Under the pieces are notes generated by a model, which saw only the letters and a list, made by a program, of their open reading frames with translations, searched no databases and was not told where the DNA came from. DNA of 52,626 bases from an uncultured Pseudoflavonifractor sp. (lineage in GTDB: Bacteria > Bacillota > Clostridia > Oscillospirales > Oscillospiraceae): the NCBI RefSeq assembly GCF_944387275.1, contig NZ_CALXEG010000018.1:1-52626 (forward strand). Direction: 5' to 3'. A program made the position numbers and the translations under genes. The first letter of the stretch is position 1. Each line of letters starts with the position of its first letter. Positions 27,111 to 35,666 of the stretch are shown here, piece after piece.

Positions 27111-27262
27111 GTGCTTTTCAGCAGTTCGAGCGGCGGCTTGCGGGAGAAAACCAACTGTTCACGGGCACGTTGTCCCTGGGAAAATTTTTTGTGCTACTCT
27201 GTATGCAGGCAAAAACAGCGCCGGAGAGAGCGCCGGGCTGAGAAGAATGAGTAAAGGGGAAG

Positions 27263-29656
27263 ATGGATTTGACAAGACGCATTCCGTGGAACAACGACTG
27301 GGCGTTTACCGAGACCTTTGACGAGGCGTTCCTCAACGGAGCGGGGGAGAGCACTATGGTGCGGCTGCCCCACACCTGCAAGATGCTCCCTCTCCACTAT
27401 GCCGACGAGCACGACTACCAGATGGTGTGCGGCTACCGCCGGACCTTTGACGTGCCGGAGCAGTGGCAGGGCAAGCGCCTCTTCCTCACCCTGGAGGGCG
27501 CGGCCCACCAGGCCACCGTGTACGTCAACGGCAGGGAGGCGGCCAGCCACTCCTGCGGCTACACCGCCTTCACCGTGGAGCTGACCGATCTGGTGGCGTA
27601 CGGGAAGGAGAACACAGTGGCCGTCAAGCTGGACACCCGGGAGAGCCTGGACCAGCCCCCCTTCGGCCACGTCATCGACTATATGACCTTCGGCGGCATC
27701 TACCGGGAGGTGTACCTGGAGGTGAAGGAGCCCGCCTTCCTGTCCGACGTGTTCGTCCGCACCCCGGAGCTGGACAAGGCCCTGGTGGACCTGGCGGTGG
27801 AGAACAGCGCCCTGGCGGACACGGTGGGCCTGACCATTCTGGACGGCGCGGGCCGGACCGTCTTTACCGGCGCGGCCAAGGCGGCGGAGGCCATCCGCGA
27901 TTTCTCCTGTCAGGTGGCCGGCGCACAGCCCTGGTCCCCCGACAGCCCCGCCCTCTACACCCTGGAGGCCGCCCTGAAGGACGCCGCCGGTACTGTGCTG
28001 GACGTGAAGAAGGTCCGCTTCGGCTTCCGCACCGCCCGCTTTGAGAAGGACGGCTTCTACCTCAACGGGAAGAAGCTGAAGATCCGGGGCCTGAACCGGC
28101 ACCAGAGCTACCCCTACGTGGGCTACGCCATGCCCGCCTCGGTCCAGCGCCACGACGCGGAGATCCTCAAGTATGAGCTCCAGTGCAACGCGGTGCGCAC
28201 CAGCCACTACCCCCAGTCCCACCACTTCCTGGACGCCTGCGACGAGCTGGGCCTGCTGGTGTTCACCGAGATGCCCGGCTGGCAGCACATCGGCGGCGAG
28301 CACTGGAAGGACGTGGCCTGTGACAACACCCGGGACATGGTCCTCCAGTACCGCAACCACCCCTCCATTGTGCTGTGGGGCGTGCGCATCAACGAGTCCC
28401 AGGACGACGACCCCTTCTACACCCGCACCAACGCCATCGCCCATGAGCTGGACCCCTCCCGCCAGACCAGCGGCGTGCGGTACCTCTGGAAGAGCAGCCT
28501 GCTGGAGGACGTGTACGCCTTCAACGACTTCTCCCACGCCGGCAACAACGCCGGTCTGCTGCCCAAGTGGCTCATCTCCCCGGGCAAGGAGAAGGGATAT
28601 CTGATCAGCGAGTACAACGGCCACATGTACCCCACAAAATCCTTTGACACCGCCGCCAACCGGCTGGACCACGCCCTGCGGTTTGCCACCGTGCTGGACG
28701 CCATCTACGGAAAGGACGAGGTGGCGGGCGGCTTCGGCTGGTGCATGGCCGACTACTACACCCACGGCGACTTCGGCTCCGGCGACCGCATCTGCTACCA
28801 CGGCGTGCTGGACATGTTCCGCAACCACAAGCTGGCCGCGGCGGTGTATTCCTCCGCCGGGGACGGCGCGCCGGTGCTGGCGGTGGGCTCCGAGATGGAC
28901 ATCGGCGACTATCCCGCCGGCAGCATTGGAGACAACTACATCTTCACCAACGCCGACTTTGTCCGGGTCTGGCGGGACGACCGCCTGCTGGGCGAGTACC
29001 GCCCCACCGGCAAGCGCTGGAAGCACCTGAAGCACCCGCCCATCCCCTTCAACGACACCATCGGCGACGCCATCGAGAAGGGGGAGGGCTGGAGCCACCG
29101 CAAGGCCGAGGCCCTCAAGGACTCCCTGCTGGCCATCCAGCGCTTCGGCGTGAAGATCCCGGCCAAGTACATCCTCAAGACCGGTCTGCGGGCGGTGCGC
29201 TATCTGGCCGGTCCGGGCACCTTCTCCCGGCTGTACGCCAAATACTTTGAGAACTGGGGCACCTCCGCGCCGGTGTACCGCTTCCAGGCGGTGAAGGACG
29301 GCAAGGTGGTGGCTGAGATCTCCAAGTCCTCCAACGCCAAACTGAGCATCCGCGCCGACGTGAGCGCCTCCACCCTCACCGAGGGGGACACCTACGACGC
29401 CGCCGCCATCCGGGTGCGTATCGCGGACGAGAACGGCTCCACCGCCCCCTACGCCCAGCTGCCCGTCCACTTCGAGGTGTCCGGGCCTGTGGAGCTCATC
29501 GGGCCGGACACGGTCTGCTCTGACGGCGGCATGTGCGGCACCTACGTCAGGACCACCGGCCGGACGGGCGCCGCCACCCTGCGCATCACCGCCCCCCAGA
29601 CCCAGCCGGTGGAGCTGACCTTCCAGGTGAAGGCCGCCTCTGCCGACAGAGACTGA
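27263..29656 (+). CDS. Glycoside hydrolase family 2 enzyme (beta-galactosidase-like)
   Basis: The 797-residue cytoplasmic enzyme has no signal peptide. A sugar-binding jelly roll comes first (VRLPHTCKMLP, YVNGREAASHSCGYTAFTVE), then an Ig-like domain, then the TIM barrel. The acid/base Glu lies in LWGVRINESQD (near residue 378) and the nucleophile Glu in YLISEYNGHM (near 450). A C-terminal Ig-like module (about 690-790) closes the protein. The family includes beta-galactosidases, glucuronidases and mannosidases; RGLNRHQSYPYVGYAMP fits the galactosidase group best, but specificity is open. Its promoter is not obvious in the 150 bases upstream. The codirectional two-component pair next to it is a candidate regulator. 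Confidence 0.88.
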   Translation: MDLTRRIPWNNDWAFTETFDEAFLNGAGESTMVRLPHTCKMLPLHYADEHDYQMVCGYRRTFDVPEQWQGKRLFLTLEGAAHQATVYVNGREAASHSCGYTAFTVELTDLVAYGKENTVAVKLDTRESLDQPPFGHVIDYMTFGGIYREVYLEVKEPAFLSDVFVRTPELDKALVDLAVENSALADTVGLTILDGAGRTVFTGAAKAAEAIRDFSCQVAGAQPWSPDSPALYTLEAALKDAAGTVLDVKKVRFGFRTARFEKDGFYLNGKKLKIRGLNRHQSYPYVGYAMPASVQRHDAEILKYELQCNAVRTSHYPQSHHFLDACDELGLLVFTEMPGWQHIGGEHWKDVACDNTRDMVLQYRNHPSIVLWGVRINESQDDDPFYTRTNAIAHELDPSRQTSGVRYLWKSSLLEDVYAFNDFSHAGNNAGLLPKWLISPGKEKGYLISEYNGHMYPTKSFDTAANRLDHALRFATVLDAIYGKDEVAGGFGWCMADYYTHGDFGSGDRICYHGVLDMFRNHKLAAAVYSSAGDGAPVLAVGSEMDIGDYPAGSIGDNYIFTNADFVRVWRDDRLLGEYRPTGKRWKHLKHPPIPFNDTIGDAIEKGEGWSHRKAEALKDSLLAIQRFGVKIPAKYILKTGLRAVRYLAGPGTFSRLYAKYFENWGTSAPVYRFQAVKDGKVVAEISKSSNAKLSIRADVSASTLTEGDTYDAAAIRVRIADENGSTAPYAQLPVHFEVSGPVELIGPDTVCSDGGMCGTYVRTTGRTGAATLRITAPQTQPVELTFQVKAASADRD

Positions 29657-29684
29657 ACGGGGCATCGAAACCGTATACAGACAG

Positions 29685-29717
29685 AAAGCCCGGCTTCCCA
29701 TTGGGAAGCCGGGCTTT
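29685..29717. terminator. Strong bidirectional terminator between GH2 and pfl operons
   Basis: A 16-bp perfect inverted repeat (29685-29700 with 29702-29717; AAAGCCCGGCTTCCCA) ends both converging operons. Confidence 0.9.
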
Positions 29718-29724
29718 GTGCAGT

Positions 29725-30483
29725 TTATTTCCGCATTTCGCTGTGGGCCTGGCGGAGTTCGGCCAGGATGGTGTCCCGGGCGGCCCGGCCCTTGTCCTTA
29801 TCCATGGCGGGCACGCCGGAGAGGGGATAGGGGATGCCCAACGCCTCATACTTGGCCGCGCCCATGGTGTGGTAGGGCAGCACCTCCAGCCCCTTCAGGT
29901 TCCGGAAGGGGGCGAGGAGCCTGCCCAGGGCCTTCAGCTCCTGGGGGGCGTCGGTAAGGCCGGGCACCACCACATGGCGCACCACCATGGGCACCTTTGC
30001 CCGGTCCAGAGCCCGGGCGAAGGAGAGCACCGGGGCCTGGTCGTGGCCAGTGAGGTTGCGGTGGCCCTCCGGGATGGCGTGCTTCACGTCCAGCAGCACC
30101 AGGTCGGTGACGGCGAAGAGGGCGTCGAACTCCCCCTGCCGCTCAGGCCGGTACACGATGCCCGAGGTGTCCAGGCAGGTGTGGATGCCCCGCTCTTTAG
30201 CGGCGGTGAACAGCGCAGTGAGGAAGGGCAGCTGGAGCAGGGGCTCTCCGCCGGTGGCGGTGATGCCCCCCCGGCGGTAAAAGCCCTTGTTCCGCTCGTA
30301 GGCGGCCAGCAGCTCGTCCACCGTCATCTCGGTGCCGCCCTCGGTGGCCCAGGTGTCCGGGTTGTGGCAGTAGAGGCAGCGCATGGGGCAGCCCTGGAAG
30401 AACACCACAAAGCGGACGCCGGGGCCGTCCACCGTGCCGAAGCTCTCCACCGAGTGGATGCGGCCGGTGTTACATGCTCTCAT
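29725..30483 (-). CDS. pflA: Pyruvate formate-lyase activating enzyme (radical SAM)
   Basis: The 252-residue radical SAM enzyme generates the glycyl radical of pyruvate formate-lyase. The 4Fe-4S/SAM motif [12 protein letters not shown] (near 32-43) and [13 protein letters not shown] are present, as is [15 protein letters not shown]. The ATG at 30483 lies inside the 3' end of the glycyl-radical gene (14-base overlap), so the two are translationally coupled. Length matches PflA. It is the last gene of a three-gene operon and needs flavodoxin or ferredoxin as reductant. Confidence 0.95.
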   Translation of the reverse strand: MRACNTGRIHSVESFGTVDGPGVRFVVFFQGCPMRCLYCHNPDTWATEGGTEMTVDELLAAYERNKGFYRRGGITATGGEPLLQLPFLTALFTAAKERGIHTCLDTSGIVYRPERQGEFDALFAVTDLVLLDVKHAIPEGHRNLTGHDQAPVLSFARALDRAKVPMVVRHVVVPGLTDAPQELKALGRLLAPFRNLKGLEVLPYHTMGAAKYEALGIPYPLSGVPAMDKDKGRAARDTILAELRQAHSEMRK

Positions 30484-30712
30484 GGAAGGTGCGGGCGATG
30501 ACCTCGTCCTGCTGCTCCTTGGTCAGCTTGTGGAAGTTGACCGCGTAGCCGGACACCCGGACGGTGAGCTGGGGGTACCTCTCCGGGTGGGCCTGGGCGT
30601 CCAGCAGGGTCTCCTTGGTGAACACGTTGACGTTGAGATGGTGGCCGCCCTTTTCGGCGTAGCCGTCCAGCAGGGAGACCAGGTTGTCGATCTGGGAATC
30701 GGTGACGTTCAT
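30470..30712 (-). CDS. Separate glycyl-radical subunit of pyruvate formate-lyase
   Basis: The 80-residue protein equals the C-terminal domain of pyruvate formate-lyase: [18 protein letters not shown], then [15 protein letters not shown] with the radical glycine in RVSGYA, then REQQ-like [16 protein letters not shown]. It has its own ribosome site (AAAGGAGC) and ATG and lies 40 bases after the stop of the large chain, which lacks exactly this domain. The spare-part protein GrcA (YfiD) of E. coli is a homologue that repairs damaged enzyme. Here the small protein seems to be the only source of the radical domain, so it should form a two-chain enzyme. Confidence 0.92.
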   Translation of the reverse strand: MNVTDSQIDNLVSLLDGYAEKGGHHLNVNVFTKETLLDAQAHPERYPQLTVRVSGYAVNFHKLTKEQQDEVIARTFHESM

Positions 30713-30752
30713 GGAACTTTGCTCCTTTCGGGGGGATGAATGAAGTACGGTT

Positions 30753-32852
30753 TTACTCCTCTTCGTCGCTCAGGTTGGGCTCGCAGCAGGCGCAGTCCGG
30801 GTCCATCTCAAAGGTGATGGCGTCGTCGAAGAAGATCTGGTCGTCCTTGCCCAGGGCGCCGGGGATGATGGAGAAGGTGTTGGAGATGCCGTCCTGGGCG
30901 TCCTTAAAGGGCAGCTTGGACACCGAGCTGAGGGAGGCCACGGCGCCGTGGGTGTCCCGGCGGTGCATGGGGTTGGCGCCGGGGGCGAAGGGCTCGCCCG
31001 CCTTCCGGCCGTCGGGAGTGGAGCCGGTGTTCTTGCCGTAGACCACGTTGGAGGTGATGGTCAGGATGGAGGTGGTGGGGATGCCGCCCCGGTAGGTGTG
31101 GTTGCCCCGGACGTAGTCCATAAAGCCCTGGACCACGTTGTAGGCGATGGAGTCCACCCGGTCGTCGTCGTTGCCGTACTTGGGGAAGTCGCCCTCCACC
31201 TCATAGTCCACCACGATGCCGTTTTCGTCCCGGATGGTGCGCACCTTGGCGTACTTGATGGCGGACAGGGAGTCGGCCACCACGGACAGCCCGGCGATGC
31301 CGGTGGCGAACCACCGCTTCACGTTCCGGTCGTGGAGGGCCATCTGGATGCGCTCGTAGCAGTACTTGTCGTGCATGTAGTGGATGATGTTCAGGGTGTT
31401 GACGTACACGCTGGCCAGCCACTTCATCATGTCCTGGAAGCGGTCAATCACCTCGTCGTAGTCCAGGTACTCGCTGGTGATGGGCCGGTACTTGGGGCCC
31501 ACCTGCTTCTTGGAGATCTCGTCCACGCCGCCGTTGATGGCGTACAGCAGGCACTTGGCCAGGTTGGCCCGGGCGCCGAAGAACTGCATCTCCTTGCCCA
31601 CCCGCATGCTGGACACGCAGCAGGCGATGGTGTAGTCGTCGCCGTGGGTGACCCGCATCAGGTCGTCGTTCTCGTACTGGATGGAGGAGGAGAGGATGGA
31701 GGTCTTGGCGCAGAAGCGCTTGAAGTTGATAGGCAGCCGGGTGGACCAGAGCACCGTCAGGTTGGGCTCGGGGGCGGTGCCCAGGTTCTCCAGGGTGTGG
31801 AGATAGCGGTAGGACATCTTGGTGACCATGCTCCGGCCGTCGATGCCCATGCCGCCGATGGACTCGGTGACCCAGGTGGGGTCGCCGGAGAAGAGGGCGT
31901 TGTACTCGGGGGTGCGGGCGAACTTGACCAGCCGCAGCTTCATGATGAAGTGGTCCACAAACTCCTGGATCTGCTCCTCGGTGAAGGTGCCGGCGGCCAG
32001 GTCCCGCTGGGCGTAGATGTCCAGGAAGGTGGAGGTGCGGCCCAGGCTCATGGCCGCGCCGTTCTGCTCCTTGATGGCGGCCAGGTAGCCGAAGTAGAGC
32101 CACTGGATGGCCTCCTGCACGTTGGCGGCGGGCCGGGAGATGTCAAAGCCGTAGATCTGCCCCAGCTCCTTGAGCTCCTTGAGGGCCTTGATCTGCTCGC
32201 TCAGCTCCTCCCGCTCCCGGGTGACGCCGGAGTACATGATGATGCGGGTGGTGTCCTTCTGGTGCTGCTTGTCCTCAATGAGCCGGTCCACGCCGTAGAG
32301 GGCCACGCGGCGGTAGTCGCCCACGATGCGGCCCCGTCCGTAGGCGTCGGGCAGGCCGGTGATGATGTGGCTGGAGCGGCAGGCCCGCATCTCGGGGGTG
32401 TAGGCGTCGAATACGCCCTCGTTGTGGGTCTTGCGGTGCTTGGTGAAGAACTCCACGATCTGGGGGTCCACATGGTAGCCGTTCTGCTCACAGGCCTTCA
32501 CCGCCATGCGGATGCCGCCGTAGGGCTGCAGGGCCCGCTTGAAGGGCTTGTCGGTCTGGAAGCCCACGATTTTCTCTCTGCGCTTGTCCAGATAGCCCGG
32601 CCCGTGGGAGGTGATGGTGGAGACGATGCTGGTGTCCATGTCCAGCACGCCGCCCTTCTCCCGCTCCTGGCGGGACAGGTCCATGACCTGGTCCCACAGG
32701 GCCTTGGTGTCCTCGGTGGGACCGGCCAGGAAGGACTCGTCGCCGTCATAGGGGGTGTAATTCTTCTGGATGAAGTCCCGGACATTGATCTCCTTCTGCC
32801 ACACGCCGGGGGTGAAGGAGTCCCACTCCGGTACGATACGCGTTTCTTCCAT
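30753..32852 (-). CDS. pflB: Pyruvate formate-lyase catalytic chain lacking the glycyl-radical domain
   Basis: The 699-residue chain converts pyruvate and CoA to acetyl-CoA and formate. It follows E. coli PflB closely: the adjacent catalytic cysteines in [39 protein letters not shown], and [10 protein letters not shown]. After that point, where the normal enzyme continues into its 60-residue radical domain, it has a short acidic Cys-rich tail ([15 protein letters not shown]) and a stop. The missing domain is the next gene. The start at 32852 has AGGAGAC before it. A strong promoter with inverted repeats lies upstream. The chain cannot work without the small protein. Confidence 0.95.
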   Translation of the reverse strand: MEETRIVPEWDSFTPGVWQKEINVRDFIQKNYTPYDGDESFLAGPTEDTKALWDQVMDLSRQEREKGGVLDMDTSIVSTITSHGPGYLDKRREKIVGFQTDKPFKRALQPYGGIRMAVKACEQNGYHVDPQIVEFFTKHRKTHNEGVFDAYTPEMRACRSSHIITGLPDAYGRGRIVGDYRRVALYGVDRLIEDKQHQKDTTRIIMYSGVTREREELSEQIKALKELKELGQIYGFDISRPAANVQEAIQWLYFGYLAAIKEQNGAAMSLGRTSTFLDIYAQRDLAAGTFTEEQIQEFVDHFIMKLRLVKFARTPEYNALFSGDPTWVTESIGGMGIDGRSMVTKMSYRYLHTLENLGTAPEPNLTVLWSTRLPINFKRFCAKTSILSSSIQYENDDLMRVTHGDDYTIACCVSSMRVGKEMQFFGARANLAKCLLYAINGGVDEISKKQVGPKYRPITSEYLDYDEVIDRFQDMMKWLASVYVNTLNIIHYMHDKYCYERIQMALHDRNVKRWFATGIAGLSVVADSLSAIKYAKVRTIRDENGIVVDYEVEGDFPKYGNDDDRVDSIAYNVVQGFMDYVRGNHTYRGGIPTTSILTITSNVVYGKNTGSTPDGRKAGEPFAPGANPMHRRDTHGAVASLSSVSKLPFKDAQDGISNTFSIIPGALGKDDQIFFDDAITFEMDPDCACCEPNLSDEEE

Positions 32853-32889
32853 AGAAGTCTCCTTTGGTACAGATTTGGTTGCCGGGCGG

Positions 32890-32921
32890 ATTGCAATACC
32901 GCAATGGTTAGCTTATGCTAA
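32890..32921. promoter_or_regulatory. Two inverted repeats at the pfl start site (candidate operators)
   Basis: TTAGC-4-GCTAA (32908-32921) straddles the predicted transcription start. ATTGC-6-GCAAT (32890-32905) lies just downstream in the leader. Neither matches the Rex or Fnr consensus exactly. They are positioned to block initiation or elongation. Confidence 0.45.
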
Positions 32922-32949
32922 TTATACTATTTTGGTATGGATTCGTCAA
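32921..32949 (-). promoter_or_regulatory. Sigma-A promoter of the split pfl operon
   Basis: On the minus strand, TTGACG (32949-32944), 17 bases and TATAAT (32926-32921). Confidence 0.85.
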
Positions 32950-33029
32950 GAGCAGCGTAAAGCGAGTTGTAAAAATAGACATTCGACCGAAAAAGTATAC
33001 CCTTTTTGGGGGGAGGTTGTCAAGGAACG

Positions 33030-34106
33030 TCAAACAGGAGACAAAGAAGAGAAAAATGTCCGGTTGTGGAGGACAGATGGGTCCTCGGGGCGGAAGGACG
33101 CGGCCAGCTCGTTGAAGGCTTTGGCCTTCTCCACGTCCCCCAGGTGGTACCAGCAGACGCACAGCTGAATGGCAGGCAGGTAGCCGTAGCAGTCAGGGGA
33201 GACGAAGGCGCCGGAGGTGTCGTCCCGCTTCCGGGTGAGGGCCAGCTCATACCAGAAGGCGGCCTGCCGCCACCGCGCCCGGGCTAAAAACCAGCCGCCG
33301 ATATCGCAGCACACCTCGGCCCGAGGGGTGTCCAGGGCCAGGCTGCGGAGCAGGGGAGCGAGGGCGTCCTCCCCCCGGCCCAGGGCGGCCATGCACTTGG
33401 ACAGCAGGCGGCAGGCGTCGATCTCGTTCTCCAGCCAGCCCTTCCCGCTGTCCAGAAAGGCGGTCAGCTCCGCCGCCGCGTCGGCAAAGCGGCCGTGATA
33501 CCACAGCTCCCGGGCGTAGTAGAACTGTCCTCTGGGGTCCAGAGCCTTGCCCGCGGCCATCTGGGCCTCGTAGATGCGCAGATTGCGGTCCGGGTCTCCG
33601 GAACCCTCCTTTTTGTGGCTCACCGCCGCGTCGGACCAGCGGACTTGGCCGGCAGGGGTGATGGCCTCGTGGACCGCCCCGGTCCAGCGGAAGCGGGGGT
33701 CGTTGCGCACCACCCGCTCCCGGTAATAGGTAAAGGTGGGCTGTCCCTGGGGGTCAAAGGCGGTGTGGTAGGGCAGCATGACCACGTCGGCCTCCGGTAG
33801 CAGCGCCTCCCGCATGGCCCGGAACCGGACCCGGTCGGGCGCCTCGATCACGTCATCCGCGTCCAGCCACATGTAGTAGTCGCCGCCGGCCTTGTCAAAG
33901 GAGAAGTTCCGGGCGGCGGCGAAGTCGTCCACCCATAAAAAGTCAAAGATCTTGTCCGTGAACCGCCGGGCGATGTCCTTGGTCCCGTCGGCGCTGCCGG
34001 TATCCACAATGATGATCTCGTCCACCAGATCCGCTGCGCTCTCCAGGCACCGGCCCAGCACGGCCTCCTCATCCTTCACGATCATACACAGGCTGATGGT
34101 ACACAC
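33030..34106 (-). CDS. Family 2 glycosyltransferase with TPR-like C-terminus
   Basis: The 358-residue protein starts with GTG 34106 behind GGGAGGGG. Residues 1-225 are a GT-A domain: SLCMIVKDEEAVLGRCLES, the VDTGSADGT substrate loop, and the metal-binding YMWLDADDV. The second half is helical repeats with TPR character (AQMAAGKALDPRGQFYYAREL and later similar units). Such SunS-type or SPBc2-type enzymes glycosylate peptides or proteins, but the acceptor here is not evident. It stands alone, divergent from the symporter gene, with about 100 bases between the starts. Confidence 0.85.
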   Translation of the reverse strand: MCTISLCMIVKDEEAVLGRCLESAADLVDEIIIVDTGSADGTKDIARRFTDKIFDFLWVDDFAAARNFSFDKAGGDYYMWLDADDVIEAPDRVRFRAMREALLPEADVVMLPYHTAFDPQGQPTFTYYRERVVRNDPRFRWTGAVHEAITPAGQVRWSDAAVSHKKEGSGDPDRNLRIYEAQMAAGKALDPRGQFYYARELWYHGRFADAAAELTAFLDSGKGWLENEIDACRLLSKCMAALGRGEDALAPLLRSLALDTPRAEVCCDIGGWFLARARWRQAAFWYELALTRKRDDTSGAFVSPDCYGYLPAIQLCVCWYHLGDVEKAKAFNELAASFRPEDPSVLHNRTFFSSLSPV

Positions 34107-34205
34107 AGGCGTCCCCTCCCAGTTTTCCAGACTCCCTCCATCCTATGCGGCTGCCCTCATAATTCCACCGTGGAGCGCATACCCGTGGACAGAGGAGGTG
34201 GTACC

Positions 34206-35630
34206 ATGGCGTTTTTGGAGCGGCTGGGGGACTTTATATGGAACCCGTGGCTGCTGGGGCTGTTTCTGCTGGCGGGGCTGTACTGTTCGGTGCGGACGGG
34301 GTTTTTCCAGCTCTTCGGGCTGCCGCTGTGGCTCAGGACCACCCTGGGGTCGGTATTCCTGGGAAATAAGAAAAAGAGGGGCCGGGGCATCACCCAGCTC
34401 CAGGCCCTGTCCACCGCCCTGGCCTCCACCATCGGTACGGGCAGCATCGCCGGGGTGGCCACCGCCATCTTCTACGGCGGTCCGGGGGCGGTGTTCTGGA
34501 TGTGGGTGTCCGCCTTTCTGAGCATGATGACGGGCTGCCTGGAAAAGATCCTGGCCGTCCGCTACCGGGAGCCATCCCCCGAGGGGGGCTGGCAGGGGGG
34601 ACCCATGTGCTATATGGAGCACGGCCTGGGCAGCCGGGGGCTGGCCTGCCTGTTCTCCCTGTGCTGCGTGGGGGCCTCCCTGGGGGGCGGCAACATGGTC
34701 CAGGCCAACTCCATTGCCACCGCGCTGGAGCACAGCTTCGGCTGGGACCGGCTGGCGGTGGGGGTGGTGACGGCAGTCCTCACCGGAGCGGTCATCCTGG
34801 GGGGCATCGGCCGCATCGGCGCGGTGAGCGAGAAGCTGGTGCCCGCCATGGCCCTGCTGTTCATCGGCGGCAGCGCGGTGGTGCTGGCGGTCAACGCCTC
34901 CGCTTTGCCCGGGGCGCTGGAGGCCATTGTCACCGGGGCCCTGACCCCGTCGGCGGCGGTGGGCGGCGGCCTGGGCTACGGCATGGCCCGGGCCATGCGG
35001 TACGGCGTGGCCCGGGGGGTGTTCACCAACGAGGCGGGCATGGGTTCCTCGGCCATGGCCCACGCCGCCTCTGACGTGAAGGAGCCCGCCGAGCAGGGCA
35101 TGTGGGGCATCTTTGAGGTCTTTGTGGCCACCCTGGTGGTGTGTACCATGACCGCCCTGGTCATCCTCACCACCGGCGTCTACCACCCGGCGGATGCCCT
35201 GGCCGCCATCCAAAATGGCACGGTGTCCGACGCCATGCTGGGCGCGCCCCTGTCCGCCGCCGCCTTTTCCACGGTGTACGGCCCATGGGGCGGGGCATTC
35301 GTGGCGGTGTGCCTGCTGCTCTTCGCCTTCACCTCCCTGCTGGGCTGGAGTTACTACGGCGAGCGGGGGCTCCAGTACCTCACCGGCTCCCACCGGCTGC
35401 GTCCGGCCTACCGGTCGGTGTTCCTGGTGATGATCGCGGTGGGGGCCGCGGGGGACATGTCCGCCGTGTGGCAGATGGCGGACATCTTCAACGGCCTCAT
35501 GGCCCTGCCCAACCTGACGGCTATCCTGCTGCTCTCGCCGGAGGCCCTGGCGCTGTGGCGGACGTGGGTGGGGGAAAGGGGGAGAAAACAGGCTCTTTCT
35601 TGCATTTCCAGAGGGAAATCGCTATACTGA
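34206..35630 (+). CDS. Sodium:alanine symporter (AGCS family)
   Basis: The 474-residue carrier has about eleven membrane helices. Family signatures include TALASTIGTGSIAGVATAIFYGGPGA written across residues 67-95, the GGPMCYME loop near 138, and FTNEAGMGSSAMAHAA near 275-290. It should import alanine or glycine with sodium. ATG 34206 follows GAGGAGG; the earlier frame start at 34170 lacks a ribosome site. The last part of the coding sequence contains the promoter of the following regulator gene. Confidence 0.92.
   Translation: MAFLERLGDFIWNPWLLGLFLLAGLYCSVRTGFFQLFGLPLWLRTTLGSVFLGNKKKRGRGITQLQALSTALASTIGTGSIAGVATAIFYGGPGAVFWMWVSAFLSMMTGCLEKILAVRYREPSPEGGWQGGPMCYMEHGLGSRGLACLFSLCCVGASLGGGNMVQANSIATALEHSFGWDRLAVGVVTAVLTGAVILGGIGRIGAVSEKLVPAMALLFIGGSAVVLAVNASALPGALEAIVTGALTPSAAVGGGLGYGMARAMRYGVARGVFTNEAGMGSSAMAHAASDVKEPAEQGMWGIFEVFVATLVVCTMTALVILTTGVYHPADALAAIQNGTVSDAMLGAPLSAAAFSTVYGPWGGAFVAVCLLLFAFTSLLGWSYYGERGLQYLTGSHRLRPAYRSVFLVMIAVGAAGDMSAVWQMADIFNGLMALPNLTAILLLSPEALALWRTWVGERGRKQALSCISRGKSLY
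35600..35628 (+). promoter_or_regulatory. Sigma-A promoter of the PrpR-type regulator
   Basis: TTGCAT (35600-35605), 17 bases, TATACT (35623-35628), inside the 3' end of the symporter gene. It lets the activator be made independently of sigma-54. Confidence 0.7.
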
Positions 35631-35666
35631 AATCAGAATTCGGGTTCCCCGGAAGGAGAGAGAGCT

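Noticed and set aside
27111-27262. LytTR-type direct repeats before the GH2 gene
   Set aside because: GTT-containing sequences occur but not with the usual 9-base units and spacing of about 21 bases.
30713-30752. A frameshift or sequencing error splitting pyruvate formate-lyase
   Set aside because: The large chain ends in a new acidic tail, and the small gene has its own ribosome site and ATG with residues matching the domain start; no single indel would restore one frame.
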